A stretch of DNA of 64,000 nucleotides, taken from assembly GCF_000160575.1 (NCBI RefSeq), contig NZ_GG697132.1:1-64000 (forward strand). The letters are read 5' to 3'. Under the pieces are notes generated by a model. It searched no databases. It was not told the origin of the DNA and saw only the letters and a list, made by a program, of their open reading frames with translations. The first letter of the stretch is position 1. The number at the start of each line of letters is the position of its first letter. The stretch comes from Weissella paramesenteroides ATCC 33313 (GTDB lineage Bacteria; Bacillota; Bacilli; Lactobacillales; Lactobacillaceae). The position numbers were made by a program, and so were the translations under genes. Below are positions 40,332 through 49,324 of the stretch, piece after piece.

Positions 40332-41435
40332 TTAGAACGTCTGCTTGAACTTTGAGTTAGCTGGATGGGCTGGTACTTTAATATCACCTTTAATAATTGC
40401 CTTCTTCGCCTTCAAGACGGCTTTTTTCTCATCACTATTTAAGTTCTTTGTCGGAACAGAAACACCACCTTCTTTTAGTCCATAAGCAACAATTTTCCCT
40501 CCTGGGAACTGATTCTTCATTGCTTTATTCGCAATAAGGTGTAGACCACGTCCGACACCAGTGATTGATGAAGTCAAAGTGAAATTATCTTTTTTACCAT
40601 CCTTTGTTTGGTAATTTCCCATATTAGATTGATCCATGTCAACCCCAATGACCCATACCTTATCCTTTGAATTTGCCATCAAGTCCTGGTTATTATCTTT
40701 TGCAGCCGTAAAGACACCATTACCAGTTGCGCCAGCCGCCTGGAAAATAACCTTTTCACCCTTAGCCATCATCGCATCAGTAATCGTTTGCCCTTTGGCG
40801 GCGTCACCAAATGAATTAGCATATTGCACATCAACGGCCAGATTTTTATCGACGGATTTTACACCTGCAGTGTACCCAGCTTCAAACGCATCAATAATAT
40901 TACTGTGCATACCACCAACAAATCCCACGGTACTTTGATGCAAGGCTTTTGCTTTAGTAGCTGCAGCAACACCAGCTAGATATGAAGACTGTTCAGAACG
41001 AAACATGACCGAAACAACATTCTTAGTTTTCTTTTGATCAATGTCATCAACTAAAACATAGTCCGTCTTTGGATTCTTTTTAGCTGATGACACAGTTGCA
41101 TTATGCAAAGAGTAACCAATACCAGCAATCAAATCATATTTACCTTGCACTGCTTGTTGGAAGTTAGGCGAGAAATCTGCCTGTGATTTAGATTGTAAGT
41201 AATTATAGCCATCACTACCCTTTTTTAAATCATGCTCCTTGCCCCATGCCTGTAATCCTTCCCATGCTGATTGATTAAATGATTTATCATCAATACCACC
41301 AACGTCCGTTACCATTGCTACCGTATAATTCTTCTTAGCAGAAGAGTTTGAAGAACTTAATGTACCATACGCAACGCCACCAATAACAACGACTGCTGCG
41401 ACACCACCTATTATTTTTAATCGACGTGAAACCAT
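40332..41435 (-). CDS. bmpA: BMP-family nucleoside-binding protein, copy 1
   Basis: A 367-residue paralogue of the neighbouring gene, sharing the MVSRR start, KNYTVAMVTDVGGIDDKSFNQ and WVIGVDMDQ segments. It also lacks a lipobox cysteine and keeps a hydrophobic anchor (IIGGVAAVVVIGGVAYG) followed by a Ser/Asn-rich linker. Tandem duplication suggests two ligand specificities sharing the NupABC channel. It has its own promoter, with a PurBox-like motif at a distance matching copy 2. Confidence 0.93.
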   Translation of the reverse strand: MVSRRLKIIGGVAAVVVIGGVAYGTLSSSNSSAKKNYTVAMVTDVGGIDDKSFNQSAWEGLQAWGKEHDLKKGSDGYNYLQSKSQADFSPNFQQAVQGKYDLIAGIGYSLHNATVSSAKKNPKTDYVLVDDIDQKKTKNVVSVMFRSEQSSYLAGVAAATKAKALHQSTVGFVGGMHSNIIDAFEAGYTAGVKSVDKNLAVDVQYANSFGDAAKGQTITDAMMAKGEKVIFQAAGATGNGVFTAAKDNNQDLMANSKDKVWVIGVDMDQSNMGNYQTKDGKKDNFTLTSSITGVGRGLHLIANKAMKNQFPGGKIVAYGLKEGGVSVPTKNLNSDEKKAVLKAKKAIIKGDIKVPAHPANSKFKQTF

Positions 41436-41501
41436 ACTTTGCCCACTTTCTTAACCGTTTAGAGGTAACATTCTGTTATTTTTTAATTTATCACCCTTCA
41501 A

Positions 41502-41531
41502 ATTATACGGTTAACCCCAACATTTTTTCAA
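41502..41531 (-). promoter_or_regulatory. Promoter of bmpA copy 1
   Basis: Minus-strand TTGAAA (41526-41531), an 18-base spacer and TATAAT (41502-41507); predicted start near 41495. Confidence 0.65.
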
Positions 41532-41597
41532 GCGATTTTTTCGTTATTTAAATCTTCAAACACTGTAAACCCCTTGTTTATAAGGCTTTTTCACTTT

Positions 41598-41610
41598 ATA
41601 AACGAACAAT
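41598..41610 (+). promoter_or_regulatory. PurBox-like motif upstream of bmpA copy 1
   Basis: ATAAACGAACAAT matches AWWWCCGAACWWT at 12 of 13 positions, about -103 to -115 from the predicted start. Confidence 0.5.
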
Positions 41611-41839
41611 TTTTACAATTAATTCACAACTTATACGGCCATTCATTAGCAATTGCGCAACCTAACACTATGTTACTAAACAAATCAACGAATCATAATA
41701 TCTTTAATTACGATTGTTTCAGTGACTGATATTTTTACAAAGCAATTAATATTCCGATTATCCTTTTTAAAATAACTATGCCTATAATTAAATTAGTTCT
41801 ATAATTAAGGCAATCCTTATAAGAAGAGTAAGCGAGGGA
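41611..41839. other. Intergenic region before the AI-2E gene
   Basis: AT-rich spacer between divergent genes. The only structure seen is a direct repeat of CTATAATTAA (near 41782 and 41799) supplying two TATAAT boxes for the plus-strand gene, without clear -35 hexamers. No riboswitch or ORF recognised. Confidence 0.4.
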
Positions 41840-41845
41840 GTGTGT

Positions 41846-42886
41846 GTGGCAAATTTTAAAGAAATATTTAAACGAAGTGATGTCCAGAAATTAATTGCTT
41901 TAATTTTCATTTTGATCGTTTTGTATATCATTCGTGATTTAATCAGTATTGTCTTATTAACAACCATTTTTAGCTATTTGGCTGTCAAAATCGCAAGTAA
42001 AATTAACCGTTGGACGAAAATTCCTTATGGTTTTTCAGTGTTAATCTTCTTTATTGTTAGTATCATTATTTTTGTTATGGCTTTTACGTTTATCGTACCA
42101 ACCTTAGTTAAACAATTTGCCGTTATCCCTGACGAAGTTATGAAGGTCGTCAAAAATTCCCCTGATATTAAGAAATATCTAAATGATACTTATCAAAATC
42201 TTGATTTGTTAAATGAAATTACCAAAAACTGGAAAAGCCTCCTTGAAAGTGGTTGGGATACACTCAACGTCATTGGTAGTGTTCTTTCTAAAGTTTTATT
42301 ATCAATTTTTCTTAGCTTCATCTTTGCTATTTCATGGCAAAGATTACGAATTTTCGGTACACAGTTCATCCACTCAAATTATCCAAAATTCTTTACGAAT
42401 GTCTATGATCTAACCAGCACCTTTGTTTTAATCTTGGGAAGTGTCATTGAGGTCCAGATGATTATCGCCTTTATTAATACAATACTAATGGTGATTGGTC
42501 TGAGTTTCTTAAAGGTCCCAAGCATTTTGGTCATGGCCTTGCTAATATTTATTCTTGGTTTGATTCCAATTGCTGGTGTGCTACTATCATTAATTCCGCT
42601 AAGTGTGATTTCGTTTGCAGCGCTTGGTTGGACTGGTATGATTGAAGTTTGGATTTTAGTAGCCGTTATTCATCTCTTTGAGTCATACTTCTTGCATCCA
42701 AGATTAATGGCCACGCGTACTGAACTACCAATTTTTCTAACCTTTGCAACTATTATCGTGATGGAACACCTCTTGGGCGCTTGGGGACTAATTATCGGCG
42801 TGCCAATTGTCGCCTTTATTCTCAACCTTCTCGGCGTTCAAGAAGCCTCAATCTCGAAACATTCGTTAGAAGAGAATACAAGATAA
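41846..42886 (+). CDS. AI-2E/YtvI-family permease
   Basis: Polytopic membrane protein (about 346 residues, seven or eight membrane segments) of the AI-2 exporter (TqsA/PerM/YdiK) superfamily. Members include AI-2 exporters and Na+/H+ or Na+/Li+ antiporters, so the substrate is uncertain. The family-typical C-terminal features are the LIPIAGVLLSLIPL region and LHPRLMATRTELPIFLTFATI. Two GTG codons are possible; GGGAG lies five bases before the one at 41846, which is preferred. Terminator at 42945. Confidence 0.88.
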   Translation: MANFKEIFKRSDVQKLIALIFILIVLYIIRDLISIVLLTTIFSYLAVKIASKINRWTKIPYGFSVLIFFIVSIIIFVMAFTFIVPTLVKQFAVIPDEVMKVVKNSPDIKKYLNDTYQNLDLLNEITKNWKSLLESGWDTLNVIGSVLSKVLLSIFLSFIFAISWQRLRIFGTQFIHSNYPKFFTNVYDLTSTFVLILGSVIEVQMIIAFINTILMVIGLSFLKVPSILVMALLIFILGLIPIAGVLLSLIPLSVISFAALGWTGMIEVWILVAVIHLFESYFLHPRLMATRTELPIFLTFATIIVMEHLLGAWGLIIGVPIVAFILNLLGVQEASISKHSLEENTR

Positions 42887-42930
42887 AAATCGTTTATGCT
42901 ATAAAACTTACAGGTTTATTATTACTGCTA
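42887..42930 (+). repeat. Dispersed intergenic repeat, degenerate right-end fragment
   Basis: CGTTTATGCTATAAAACTTACAG followed by TTTATTATTA resembles the right end of the repeat at 60112-60150 with one substitution in the core and a degenerate tail. It is directly downstream of the AI-2E gene stop. Confidence 0.45.
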
Positions 42931-42944
42931 AATTTTTTAATTAT

Positions 42945-42985
42945 AAAAAGACGTTGACTGATATTGCAGATCAACGTCTTTTTTC
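42945..42985 (+). terminator. Terminator after the AI-2E gene
   Basis: Stem AAAAGACGTTGA/TCAACGTCTTTT with a six-T tail on the plus strand. Confidence 0.85.
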
Positions 42986-43000
42986 TTTATTCCTATTCTG

Positions 43001-43465
43001 CTAATTAGCACCGTCATAAACAACTTTGAATACTTCACAAACGCAAGGTATTTTTTCATGGAATTGCTTACCCATCTGTGCATATTCGGACTTGAAAAAC
43101 TTTTCATGAACCTCACGTCAATAACTTAACGAGCGATCACCCTCACCTTCATGGTAGGCGTGTTCTGCCGACACCAAATTATAGGGGATCGTTTCTACAA
43201 CGGTTGTTTGTGTAATACAAACAGGTTGTTCATCACCGTTTAAAATAATATTATATTCGCCAACATAAGGCTTAGGTTCACCCAATTCATAAAGTTCAGC
43301 AGCTGAAGTTGTTGCCGTTTTTACGCCTGTAACAGTTAGTTCTGCTAATTCATTAGCTAGTTCAACAGTATATCCGTATGCCCAAGCTGAATAAGGTGTT
43401 GATGGGTCTAAATGACTAACCCGGCAAAATTCTTGCCAGTAAGTTTCAATCTCTGTATTTTGCAT
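43001..43465 (-). pseudogene. ASCH-domain protein, interrupted by an in-frame TGA
   Basis: The ASCH domain is an RNA-binding, PUA-like fold. Reading stops after 115 codons at a TGA (43118-43120), yet the same frame continues with REVHEKFFKSEYAQMGKQF and CEVFKVVYDGAN to a TAG at 43001-43003, 154 codons in all. The family has SLxYWRxxH here, so the stop most simply replaces the conserved Trp (TGG to TGA). The N-terminal part (YWQEFCR, GVKTATTS, GEYNIIL) is intact. The gene is therefore probably inactive or makes a truncated protein; a base-call error is the alternative. Confidence 0.85.
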
Positions 43466-43492
43466 TTTAAAATCTCCTAGTTATGGTTCTTA

Positions 43493-44173
43493 TTAGTGAT
43501 GTTTCATTTTCATTTGTACTTTTTGATTAGCAGTAAAATGACCTAATACTGGTTGCCCATGCTCAATCATTAGGACATCTAACTTAAAAAGTTTTGGGAA
43601 TTTTTTGTAATAAAGACGCGTTAACGACCACTCTAGGCCCATGAGTGCCATCGCCGTTACAAAGAATGGAATTATTCCTGGCATATATGGCTTTTGTTTA
43701 AAAATAAAGTAACTTATTTGCATGCCAAAATAACAAATTGCCCAAGTATACAATGCGAATCCTAGGTAAAATACAATTTGAAAGAAGCGACTTCTTTGGT
43801 TAAATTTTTGCTTATACCGTACCGATGTTTTTTCGAAAACTGGTATAACAAACGCTATCCCACCTTCAAATAATGTTGGTGGCACTAAGGTACTGTCTAG
43901 TTCTGCATCCGCATGATACCCTAACCAGTGACATACTTTGTAACCAAACGTTCGCATTAAGGTATATAGCGGAAAGAATAGTGCAACTGATCCGGGTTCA
44001 GGCATTCCTTCAAAGTTAACATTCGTATTGATGGTTGATTTACCTGTAAAAGCAACATAAAAAGCTTCGGAATACGCCATACTAAAGAAAATATTCAATA
44101 ACTGAAGCACAATAAACCCCATCGTAATGAAAAAAACACCCCAACTCTTGCCCTTGTTTTTTCTCTTAGCCAT
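43493..44173 (-). CDS. Unknown membrane protein, tandem paralogue B
   Basis: Not recognised. 226 residues with about four hydrophobic segments and a basic N-terminus (MAKRKNKGK). It shares ALFFPLY, YK..HW.GYHADA.L, VPPTL, RYK....QRS..FQ..FYLGFA..TWA and KLFKLDV.M.EH.QPV with the adjacent gene. The ATG at 44173, five bases after GAGGAG, is preferred over the upstream GTG. It lies 26 bases after paralogue A, so one operon. A surface or membrane-stress role is possible but not shown. Confidence 0.75.
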   Translation of the reverse strand: MAKRKNKGKSWGVFFITMGFIVLQLLNIFFSMAYSEAFYVAFTGKSTINTNVNFEGMPEPGSVALFFPLYTLMRTFGYKVCHWLGYHADAELDSTLVPPTLFEGGIAFVIPVFEKTSVRYKQKFNQRSRFFQIVFYLGFALYTWAICYFGMQISYFIFKQKPYMPGIIPFFVTAMALMGLEWSLTRLYYKKFPKLFKLDVLMIEHGQPVLGHFTANQKVQMKMKHH

Positions 44174-44199
44174 ACACACTCCTCAAACAATACCCACAA

Positions 44200-44844
44200 C
44201 TACTCTGATTCTTTTTTTCTGAGCCCTACGACTGGCTGACTATGTTCAGTCATAATCACATCGAGCTTAAAAACTTTCGGAAAGACTTTATAATATAATT
44301 GCGTTAATTTCCATTCGGCAAACATCATTACCACAATTGTAATACCCATACTTGCTGCACTTGAAGAGTTGGTTATCCCAATAAATTCAGTAATTGCGTA
44401 ACAAATTTTCACACCATAATAACAGACTGCCCATGTCCAAGCAACAAAGCCTAAATAAAAAATTGTTTGAAACAATTTACTGCGTTGTTGGTATCTTGCC
44501 TTATACTTCGGTGACATTTTCCTAAAATCCGGCAGAACAATCGCTAATCCACCACCTAGCAAAGTAGGTGGCACATATTGATAATTTAAATCGGCCTTGG
44601 CATGATAACCAAACCAGTGAATGATTTTATAGTTAAAGCCGCGCCATAATAAATAGACGGGGAAAAATAATGCCACTGGACCAGCAGTTGGATTGCCATA
44701 GTCTGTTTCAGAGGCCATCCCAAGTACTTCTGAAAATCCTTCCGCAAACGCTAAACTAAAAAATATATTCACTAGTTGTGACAATGCAAAGAGCAAATTA
44801 AACAAGTATTTAAAATCATGTCCCTGATGACTTTTTTGACTCAT
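44200..44844 (-). CDS. Unknown membrane protein, tandem paralogue A
   Basis: A 214-residue relative of the next gene with the same block of motifs (GPVALFFPVYLLWRG, HWFGYHAKADL, YVPPTLLGGG, QRSKLFQTIFYLGF) and about four hydrophobic segments. Family unknown to me. The ATG follows a good AAGGAGG. The terminator at 44914 separates it from the oleate hydratase gene upstream, so the two-gene unit probably has its own promoter. Confidence 0.75.
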   Translation of the reverse strand: MSQKSHQGHDFKYLFNLLFALSQLVNIFFSLAFAEGFSEVLGMASETDYGNPTAGPVALFFPVYLLWRGFNYKIIHWFGYHAKADLNYQYVPPTLLGGGLAIVLPDFRKMSPKYKARYQQRSKLFQTIFYLGFVAWTWAVCYYGVKICYAITEFIGITNSSSAASMGITIVVMMFAEWKLTQLYYKVFPKVFKLDVIMTEHSQPVVGLRKKESE

Positions 44845-44913
44845 AAAATCCTCCTTATCTTCTTGTTGCCTATTATAGCGCTTTCACATTATTCTATAAA
44901 CAAAGCTTAAAAT

Positions 44914-44946
44914 AAAAAGTTGGAACCTATTCGTTGGTCCCAACTT
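44914..44946 (-). terminator. Terminator after oleate hydratase (AAGTTGG family)
   Basis: Minus-strand stem AAGTTGGGACC/GGTTCCAACTT with a G.U pair and a TTTTT tail, 30 bases beyond the gene. Confidence 0.85.
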
Positions 44947-44974
44947 CATTTTCTAACGTTCTTTCAATATCCGA

Positions 44975-46753
44975 TTAAAGCAACCCAGCTTCTTTCAACA
45001 ACTCTGCTACCCAGGTATCATCAATTTTATGCAATGCTGTTTTTTGAACTAACTTTGGTATATGCAAATCAATATCAGTTAGCTTCTTTTTATCATTCAT
45101 ATAGTAAACCGCACGCAATAGTGTTCGAATATCATAAACTGAATTAAACACCTCTGGCACTGCCCGTTCAACATTTAATAACGTATATACGGATTCCATC
45201 GCTGTTCGAATTGAATACTCCGTTGTAAAGACTGTATCACGTGTTGGTGATTCAGCAAAATTACCAATAAACGCCAAATTCACTGATCCATCCGGTACAA
45301 CTGCTGGTCGATCACCAGCAACTCTCGGCATAAAGTATGATGTAATAAACGGCATATAAACTGGAACTGTATTAATATTCTCCTGCTTTGCCAATGCTTT
45401 AATTTTTGTTTCTGGTACACCCAAGTGATATAACCACTCTTGTGTAATTTCTTCACCAGTACTTTCAACAACTGTCTTATCAACAAAGTTTCCCTTTGTG
45501 TCAGAATACAAAGCATATAGCCAAACGACAACTTCATTTTCAGTCTGTTGTTTAAAATGTGGTTGTCGATGAACTGCAAAGCTCATCAGCCAATTAGAGT
45601 CTGTAATCGTTACAATACCACCCGTATTGACTTTATGATCATGTAAATCACGATTCGTTAAACGCTCAATGTAAGGTTCCAGCTCACTATTCTTAATCGT
45701 TACTGTTGCTGCCACATGCCAGCTTTTTTCTGGTAAATTGTCATAAAATACTGCTGGATGACCAAATTCTTCTGATTGTTCGGCAAGATTATTCCAAAGT
45801 GTCCAACTGCCACCTAATTCATTGGTAACTGGTGCTGCTTCATAATGAGAACCATATGTGGAACTCTCAGTAATCGACCCATTTGTCACAAATATTAAAT
45901 CATTCGGTGTTAATTGCTGTTCCCTTTGTTCACCATCCACATGCATGAATAACTTACGTGCCGTTTTCGTATGATCATCCTCATTAATATCAACATCAAT
46001 ATTGTCGACTGTCGTATTATACTGAAAATCAACCCCAAACCCTTCAAGATACTTAATGATTGGCAAAACCATTGAATCATATTGATTGTATCGGTTAAAT
46101 TTCAATGCTTTAAAATCAGGTAACCCATCGATATGATGAATAAAACGCATCGTGTAACGGCGCATTTCAATGGCTGAATGCCATTTTTCGAAGGCGAACA
46201 TCGTTGCCCAATACATCCAGAAATTACTCTCAAAAAATTCAGGTGAGAAAAATTCTTCAATTGTCGTGCGCCCAAGTTTTGATTCTGGTGTCATGATTAA
46301 CTTGATGAGTTCAACTGACTTTTCATCTAAGGTATACTGACCGTCAGTTGGCACACGCTGTCCTCGTTTATAAATTAAACGGGTGTTTGAGGAATTTGGA
46401 TCATCTTTATCTAACCAATAAAATTCATCTAAATATGATGCCCCGGGAATCTCTAATGATGGAATTGAACGATACATATCCCACATCGTTTCAAAATGAT
46501 TTTCCATTTCGCGGCCACCACGTGTGACCAATCCAATATTTGGTCGCTCAGTACCATCTAACGAACCCCCAGGTACAGACAATTCTTCTAAAATATGAAC
46601 TTGCTTTCCTGGCATCTGGCCATCACGAACCAAGAATACTGCTGCGGCTAAGCCTGCTAGACCACCACCGACAATGTAAGCCGATTTTTGATCAACACCA
46701 GCTGGCTTTCGTGGGTGTGCAAATGCTTCAAAATTACCACTACTGTAATTCAT
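44975..46753 (-). CDS. ohyA: Oleate hydratase (FAD-dependent fatty acid hydratase)
   Basis: Adds water across the cis-9 double bond of oleic or linoleic acid to give 10-hydroxy fatty acids, a detoxification route in lactic acid bacteria and skin cocci. The 592-residue protein has the FAD-binding motif AYIVGGGLAGLAAAVFL (about 25-41), the RGGREMENHFETMWD signature near 83-97, and FIGNFAESPTRDTVFTTEYS near the C-terminus. The ATG at 46753 follows GAGGGGG. It is monocistronic, divergent from adh. Confidence 0.96.
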   Translation of the reverse strand: MNYSSGNFEAFAHPRKPAGVDQKSAYIVGGGLAGLAAAVFLVRDGQMPGKQVHILEELSVPGGSLDGTERPNIGLVTRGGREMENHFETMWDMYRSIPSLEIPGASYLDEFYWLDKDDPNSSNTRLIYKRGQRVPTDGQYTLDEKSVELIKLIMTPESKLGRTTIEEFFSPEFFESNFWMYWATMFAFEKWHSAIEMRRYTMRFIHHIDGLPDFKALKFNRYNQYDSMVLPIIKYLEGFGVDFQYNTTVDNIDVDINEDDHTKTARKLFMHVDGEQREQQLTPNDLIFVTNGSITESSTYGSHYEAAPVTNELGGSWTLWNNLAEQSEEFGHPAVFYDNLPEKSWHVAATVTIKNSELEPYIERLTNRDLHDHKVNTGGIVTITDSNWLMSFAVHRQPHFKQQTENEVVVWLYALYSDTKGNFVDKTVVESTGEEITQEWLYHLGVPETKIKALAKQENINTVPVYMPFITSYFMPRVAGDRPAVVPDGSVNLAFIGNFAESPTRDTVFTTEYSIRTAMESVYTLLNVERAVPEVFNSVYDIRTLLRAVYYMNDKKKLTDIDLHIPKLVQKTALHKIDDTWVAELLKEAGLL

Positions 46754-46936
46754 AAATTATTCCCCCTCTTCAATGCAATAAACCATGGTTTTTCAAATCA
46801 AAATCTCTAAGAAATACTACCTAATCCGTACTCCTTACCCCTAGAATACACATATTTAATTAAAATTACACTATACAGAAATGATGAATTTGTTTAACAC
46901 ATTGTTAAATAAAACAAGTAGTATTTTTGCGTTTAT

Positions 46937-46954
46937 TTGTGATTATTTTCACTT
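46937..46954. promoter_or_regulatory. Rex-like operator upstream of adh
   Basis: TTGTGATTATTTTCACTT matches the Rex consensus TTGTGAAWWWWTTCACAA at 15 of 18 positions, about 70 bases before the alcohol dehydrogenase start. Rex commonly represses fermentative dehydrogenases when NADH is low. Match made by eye only. Confidence 0.4.
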
Positions 46955-47023
46955 TACCTTTTTCACCTTTTTTGATATGCTTTAAGTGTTTAAATATCAA
47001 TAAATAATTTGGGGGAAATTACT

Positions 47024-48040
47024 ATGAAAGCAGCCGTTGTCAGAGATAATTGTGATGGATATGTTGATATTAAAGATGTCCAACTACGGGATTTGAAATA
47101 TGGTGAAGCACTTGTAAAAATGGAATATTGTGGTTTATGTCACACAGATTTACATGTCGCTGCTGGTGATTTTGGTAAAGTACCAGGTCGCATTATTGGT
47201 CACGAAGGTGTTGGAAAAGTGACCAAGATTGCTGACGGTGTAACGAGCCTAAAAATTGGTGATCGGGTATCAATTGCTTGGTTCTACAAAGGATGTGGTC
47301 ATTGTGAGTATTGTACAACTGGCCGTGAAACCCTTTGTCGAAATGTAGAAAATTCAGGGTTTAATGTTGATGGTGCCATGGCTGAAGAATGCATCGTTCC
47401 AGCAGACTATGCAGTTAAGGTTCCTGAAGGTCTTGATCCAATCGAAGCAACTTCATTGACCTGTGCTGGTGTAACTGTCTATAAAGGTCTTAAGACTGGT
47501 GATCTAAAACCCGGTCAATGGGTTGAAGTTGTTGGTACCGGTGGTTTAGGTAATTTAGCGGTACAGTATGCCCATAATGTTTTTGGTGCGCATGTTGCTG
47601 CGGTAGATATTGATGATGCAAAACTAGCCGCTACTAAGGAATTAGGGGCTGATTTAACGATTAATTCTCGTAACGAAGATGCCTCACAACTTTTGCAAGA
47701 TAAAGTTGGTGGTGTTCACAGTGCCATCATCACAGCGGTTAGTCCAGATTCATTTACAACAGCCGTTAATGCATTGCGTCCTGATGGTACGTTAGTCGCT
47801 ATCGCCTTACCTAAGGGAGATATGGGATTGAACATTTCAAAGACAGTGCTAGATGGTATTAAAGTTGCTGGATCACTAGTTGGTACTCGTCAAGATTTAG
47901 CGGAAACATTCCAATTTGGTGCTGAACATCGTGTGAAGCCAATTGTCCACACCCGTAAGCTATCTGAAATTAATGACATCATTGATGAAATGAAGAACAA
48001 TCAAATTGTTGGTCGTATGGTTATTGATTTCACACACTAA
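47024..48040 (+). CDS. adhP: Zinc-dependent alcohol dehydrogenase (AdhP/AdhA type)
   Basis: NAD-dependent ethanol/acetaldehyde dehydrogenase. 338 residues: catalytic zinc ligands in CGLCHTDLH and GHEGVGKV, the structural zinc cluster [15 protein letters not shown] (near 91-105), and the Rossmann loop [15 protein letters not shown]. The frame opens earlier, but the ATG at 47024 with GGGGGAAA upstream and the standard start MKAAVV is clear. A Rex-like site precedes it, and a hairpin follows. Confidence 0.95.
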   Translation: MKAAVVRDNCDGYVDIKDVQLRDLKYGEALVKMEYCGLCHTDLHVAAGDFGKVPGRIIGHEGVGKVTKIADGVTSLKIGDRVSIAWFYKGCGHCEYCTTGRETLCRNVENSGFNVDGAMAEECIVPADYAVKVPEGLDPIEATSLTCAGVTVYKGLKTGDLKPGQWVEVVGTGGLGNLAVQYAHNVFGAHVAAVDIDDAKLAATKELGADLTINSRNEDASQLLQDKVGGVHSAIITAVSPDSFTTAVNALRPDGTLVAIALPKGDMGLNISKTVLDGIKVAGSLVGTRQDLAETFQFGAEHRVKPIVHTRKLSEINDIIDEMKNNQIVGRMVIDFTH

Positions 48041-48067
48041 TTAACTAATTTATTTCTATCTATAACA

Positions 48068-48103
48068 GCAGAAGGCCGAGACGAAAACGTCCCGGCCTTC
48101 TGC
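48068..48103. terminator. Hairpin between adh and the metE-like gene
   Basis: Perfect outer stem GCAGAAGGCC/GGCCTTCTGC with an inner GACG/CGTC hairpin; T-tracts are poor on either side. It probably serves both converging genes. Confidence 0.65.
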
Positions 48104-48127
48104 TATCTATTTAAAATGTCCAATGCA

Positions 48128-49261
48128 TTAATCACCCCAGACTTCTTGTGCTGTATCAACAACCAAACGGATTTTGTCCCATTGTTGTTGTTCTGTCAAC
48201 TGATTACCTTCTTCAGTTGAAGCAAAGCCGCACTGTGTACTCAATGACAAATTCTCTAGCGGTACATACTGTGTTGCTTCATTAATTCGCTTAATCAACG
48301 TTTCCTTTTGCTCAAGTTCTGGTCGTTTACTTGTGACAAGTCCCAAGACTACCTGTGTACCCGCTGGTACTTCTGCTAGTGGTGCAAAATCACCTGAACG
48401 TTCATCATCAAATTCTAGGTAGAACGCATCAACTTTTTCTTGCGCAAACAAATGGCCGGCAACTGGTGCATAACCACCCTTAGCTGCCCATGTTGAATGA
48501 TAATTACCACGACAAATATGGGTGCTAATACGCAAATCTTCTGGCAAATCTTCAATTGCGGCATTGTTCAACTCTAAGTAAGTATCCTGTAATGCATCAC
48601 GATCAAATTCACCATTAGTCATTTCTTGCCAAAAATCACTATCAACAACCATCCCCCAAGTACAATCATCGAGCTTCACATCACGACATCCGGCATCGTA
48701 TAATGCCAAAATCAAGTCATGATAGGCTTGACCGATATCATGAACCAACTCAGCATGGTCAGGATAATACTTATGCAATGCCTCTTCATTCTCAACGCCA
48801 CGTACTAACTCAGCATAAAATTGCGCTGGTGATGGAATACTCTGACGAGCAATAATACCTGGCTGGTCTTGAACTAGCTCATTTAAAAACTTAAAAGCTT
48901 TTAAATCATTGTGCTCTGGATCAAAGGCGATTTTACCAACAACCTGAGCAGAATCATTCCTGGTTTCTTCATCATGGAATAAGTAGCCATGATCAGCATA
49001 GGTATGAGCAATTCCAGAAAAACCCCAAAAAGTGTCTAAATGCCAATAACTACGTCTAAATTCACCATCAGTCACAATCTTCAAACCAGCATCAATTTCC
49101 TTGGCAACTAAGTCACGGATAGCTTCATCTTCACCTGTTGTTAACTGTTCTTGATCAATCTTTTTTGCCGCAAAGTCGGCACGCGCTTGCTTGATTGCGT
49201 TAGGACGTAAAAAACTCCCGACAATATCATAATGTAATTTCGTTGCTGTTAGTGTAGCCAT
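48128..49261 (-). CDS. MetE C-terminal-domain-like methionine synthase family protein (YxjG/YxjH type)
   Basis: A 377-residue zinc enzyme of the cobalamin-independent methionine synthase superfamily, single catalytic domain. Visible: DIVGSFLRP near the N-terminus, KIVTDGEFRR, the zinc-site HICRGNYHS (His and Cys) and LSTQCGFAST (Cys) at the C-terminus. It presumably methylates homocysteine, donor unknown. The ATG at 49261 with GAGGG nine bases upstream is preferred over upstream in-frame codons. It is controlled by a T-box leader. Confidence 0.9.
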   Translation of the reverse strand: MATLTATKLHYDIVGSFLRPNAIKQARADFAAKKIDQEQLTTGEDEAIRDLVAKEIDAGLKIVTDGEFRRSYWHLDTFWGFSGIAHTYADHGYLFHDEETRNDSAQVVGKIAFDPEHNDLKAFKFLNELVQDQPGIIARQSIPSPAQFYAELVRGVENEEALHKYYPDHAELVHDIGQAYHDLILALYDAGCRDVKLDDCTWGMVVDSDFWQEMTNGEFDRDALQDTYLELNNAAIEDLPEDLRISTHICRGNYHSTWAAKGGYAPVAGHLFAQEKVDAFYLEFDDERSGDFAPLAEVPAGTQVVLGLVTSKRPELEQKETLIKRINEATQYVPLENLSLSTQCGFASTEEGNQLTEQQQWDKIRLVVDTAQEVWGD

Positions 49262-49324
49262 AATTAAAATCCCTCTTTCTGCTAAATACAAATAAACTGA
49301 GTTTTGATTAATTTGTTAATGCAT

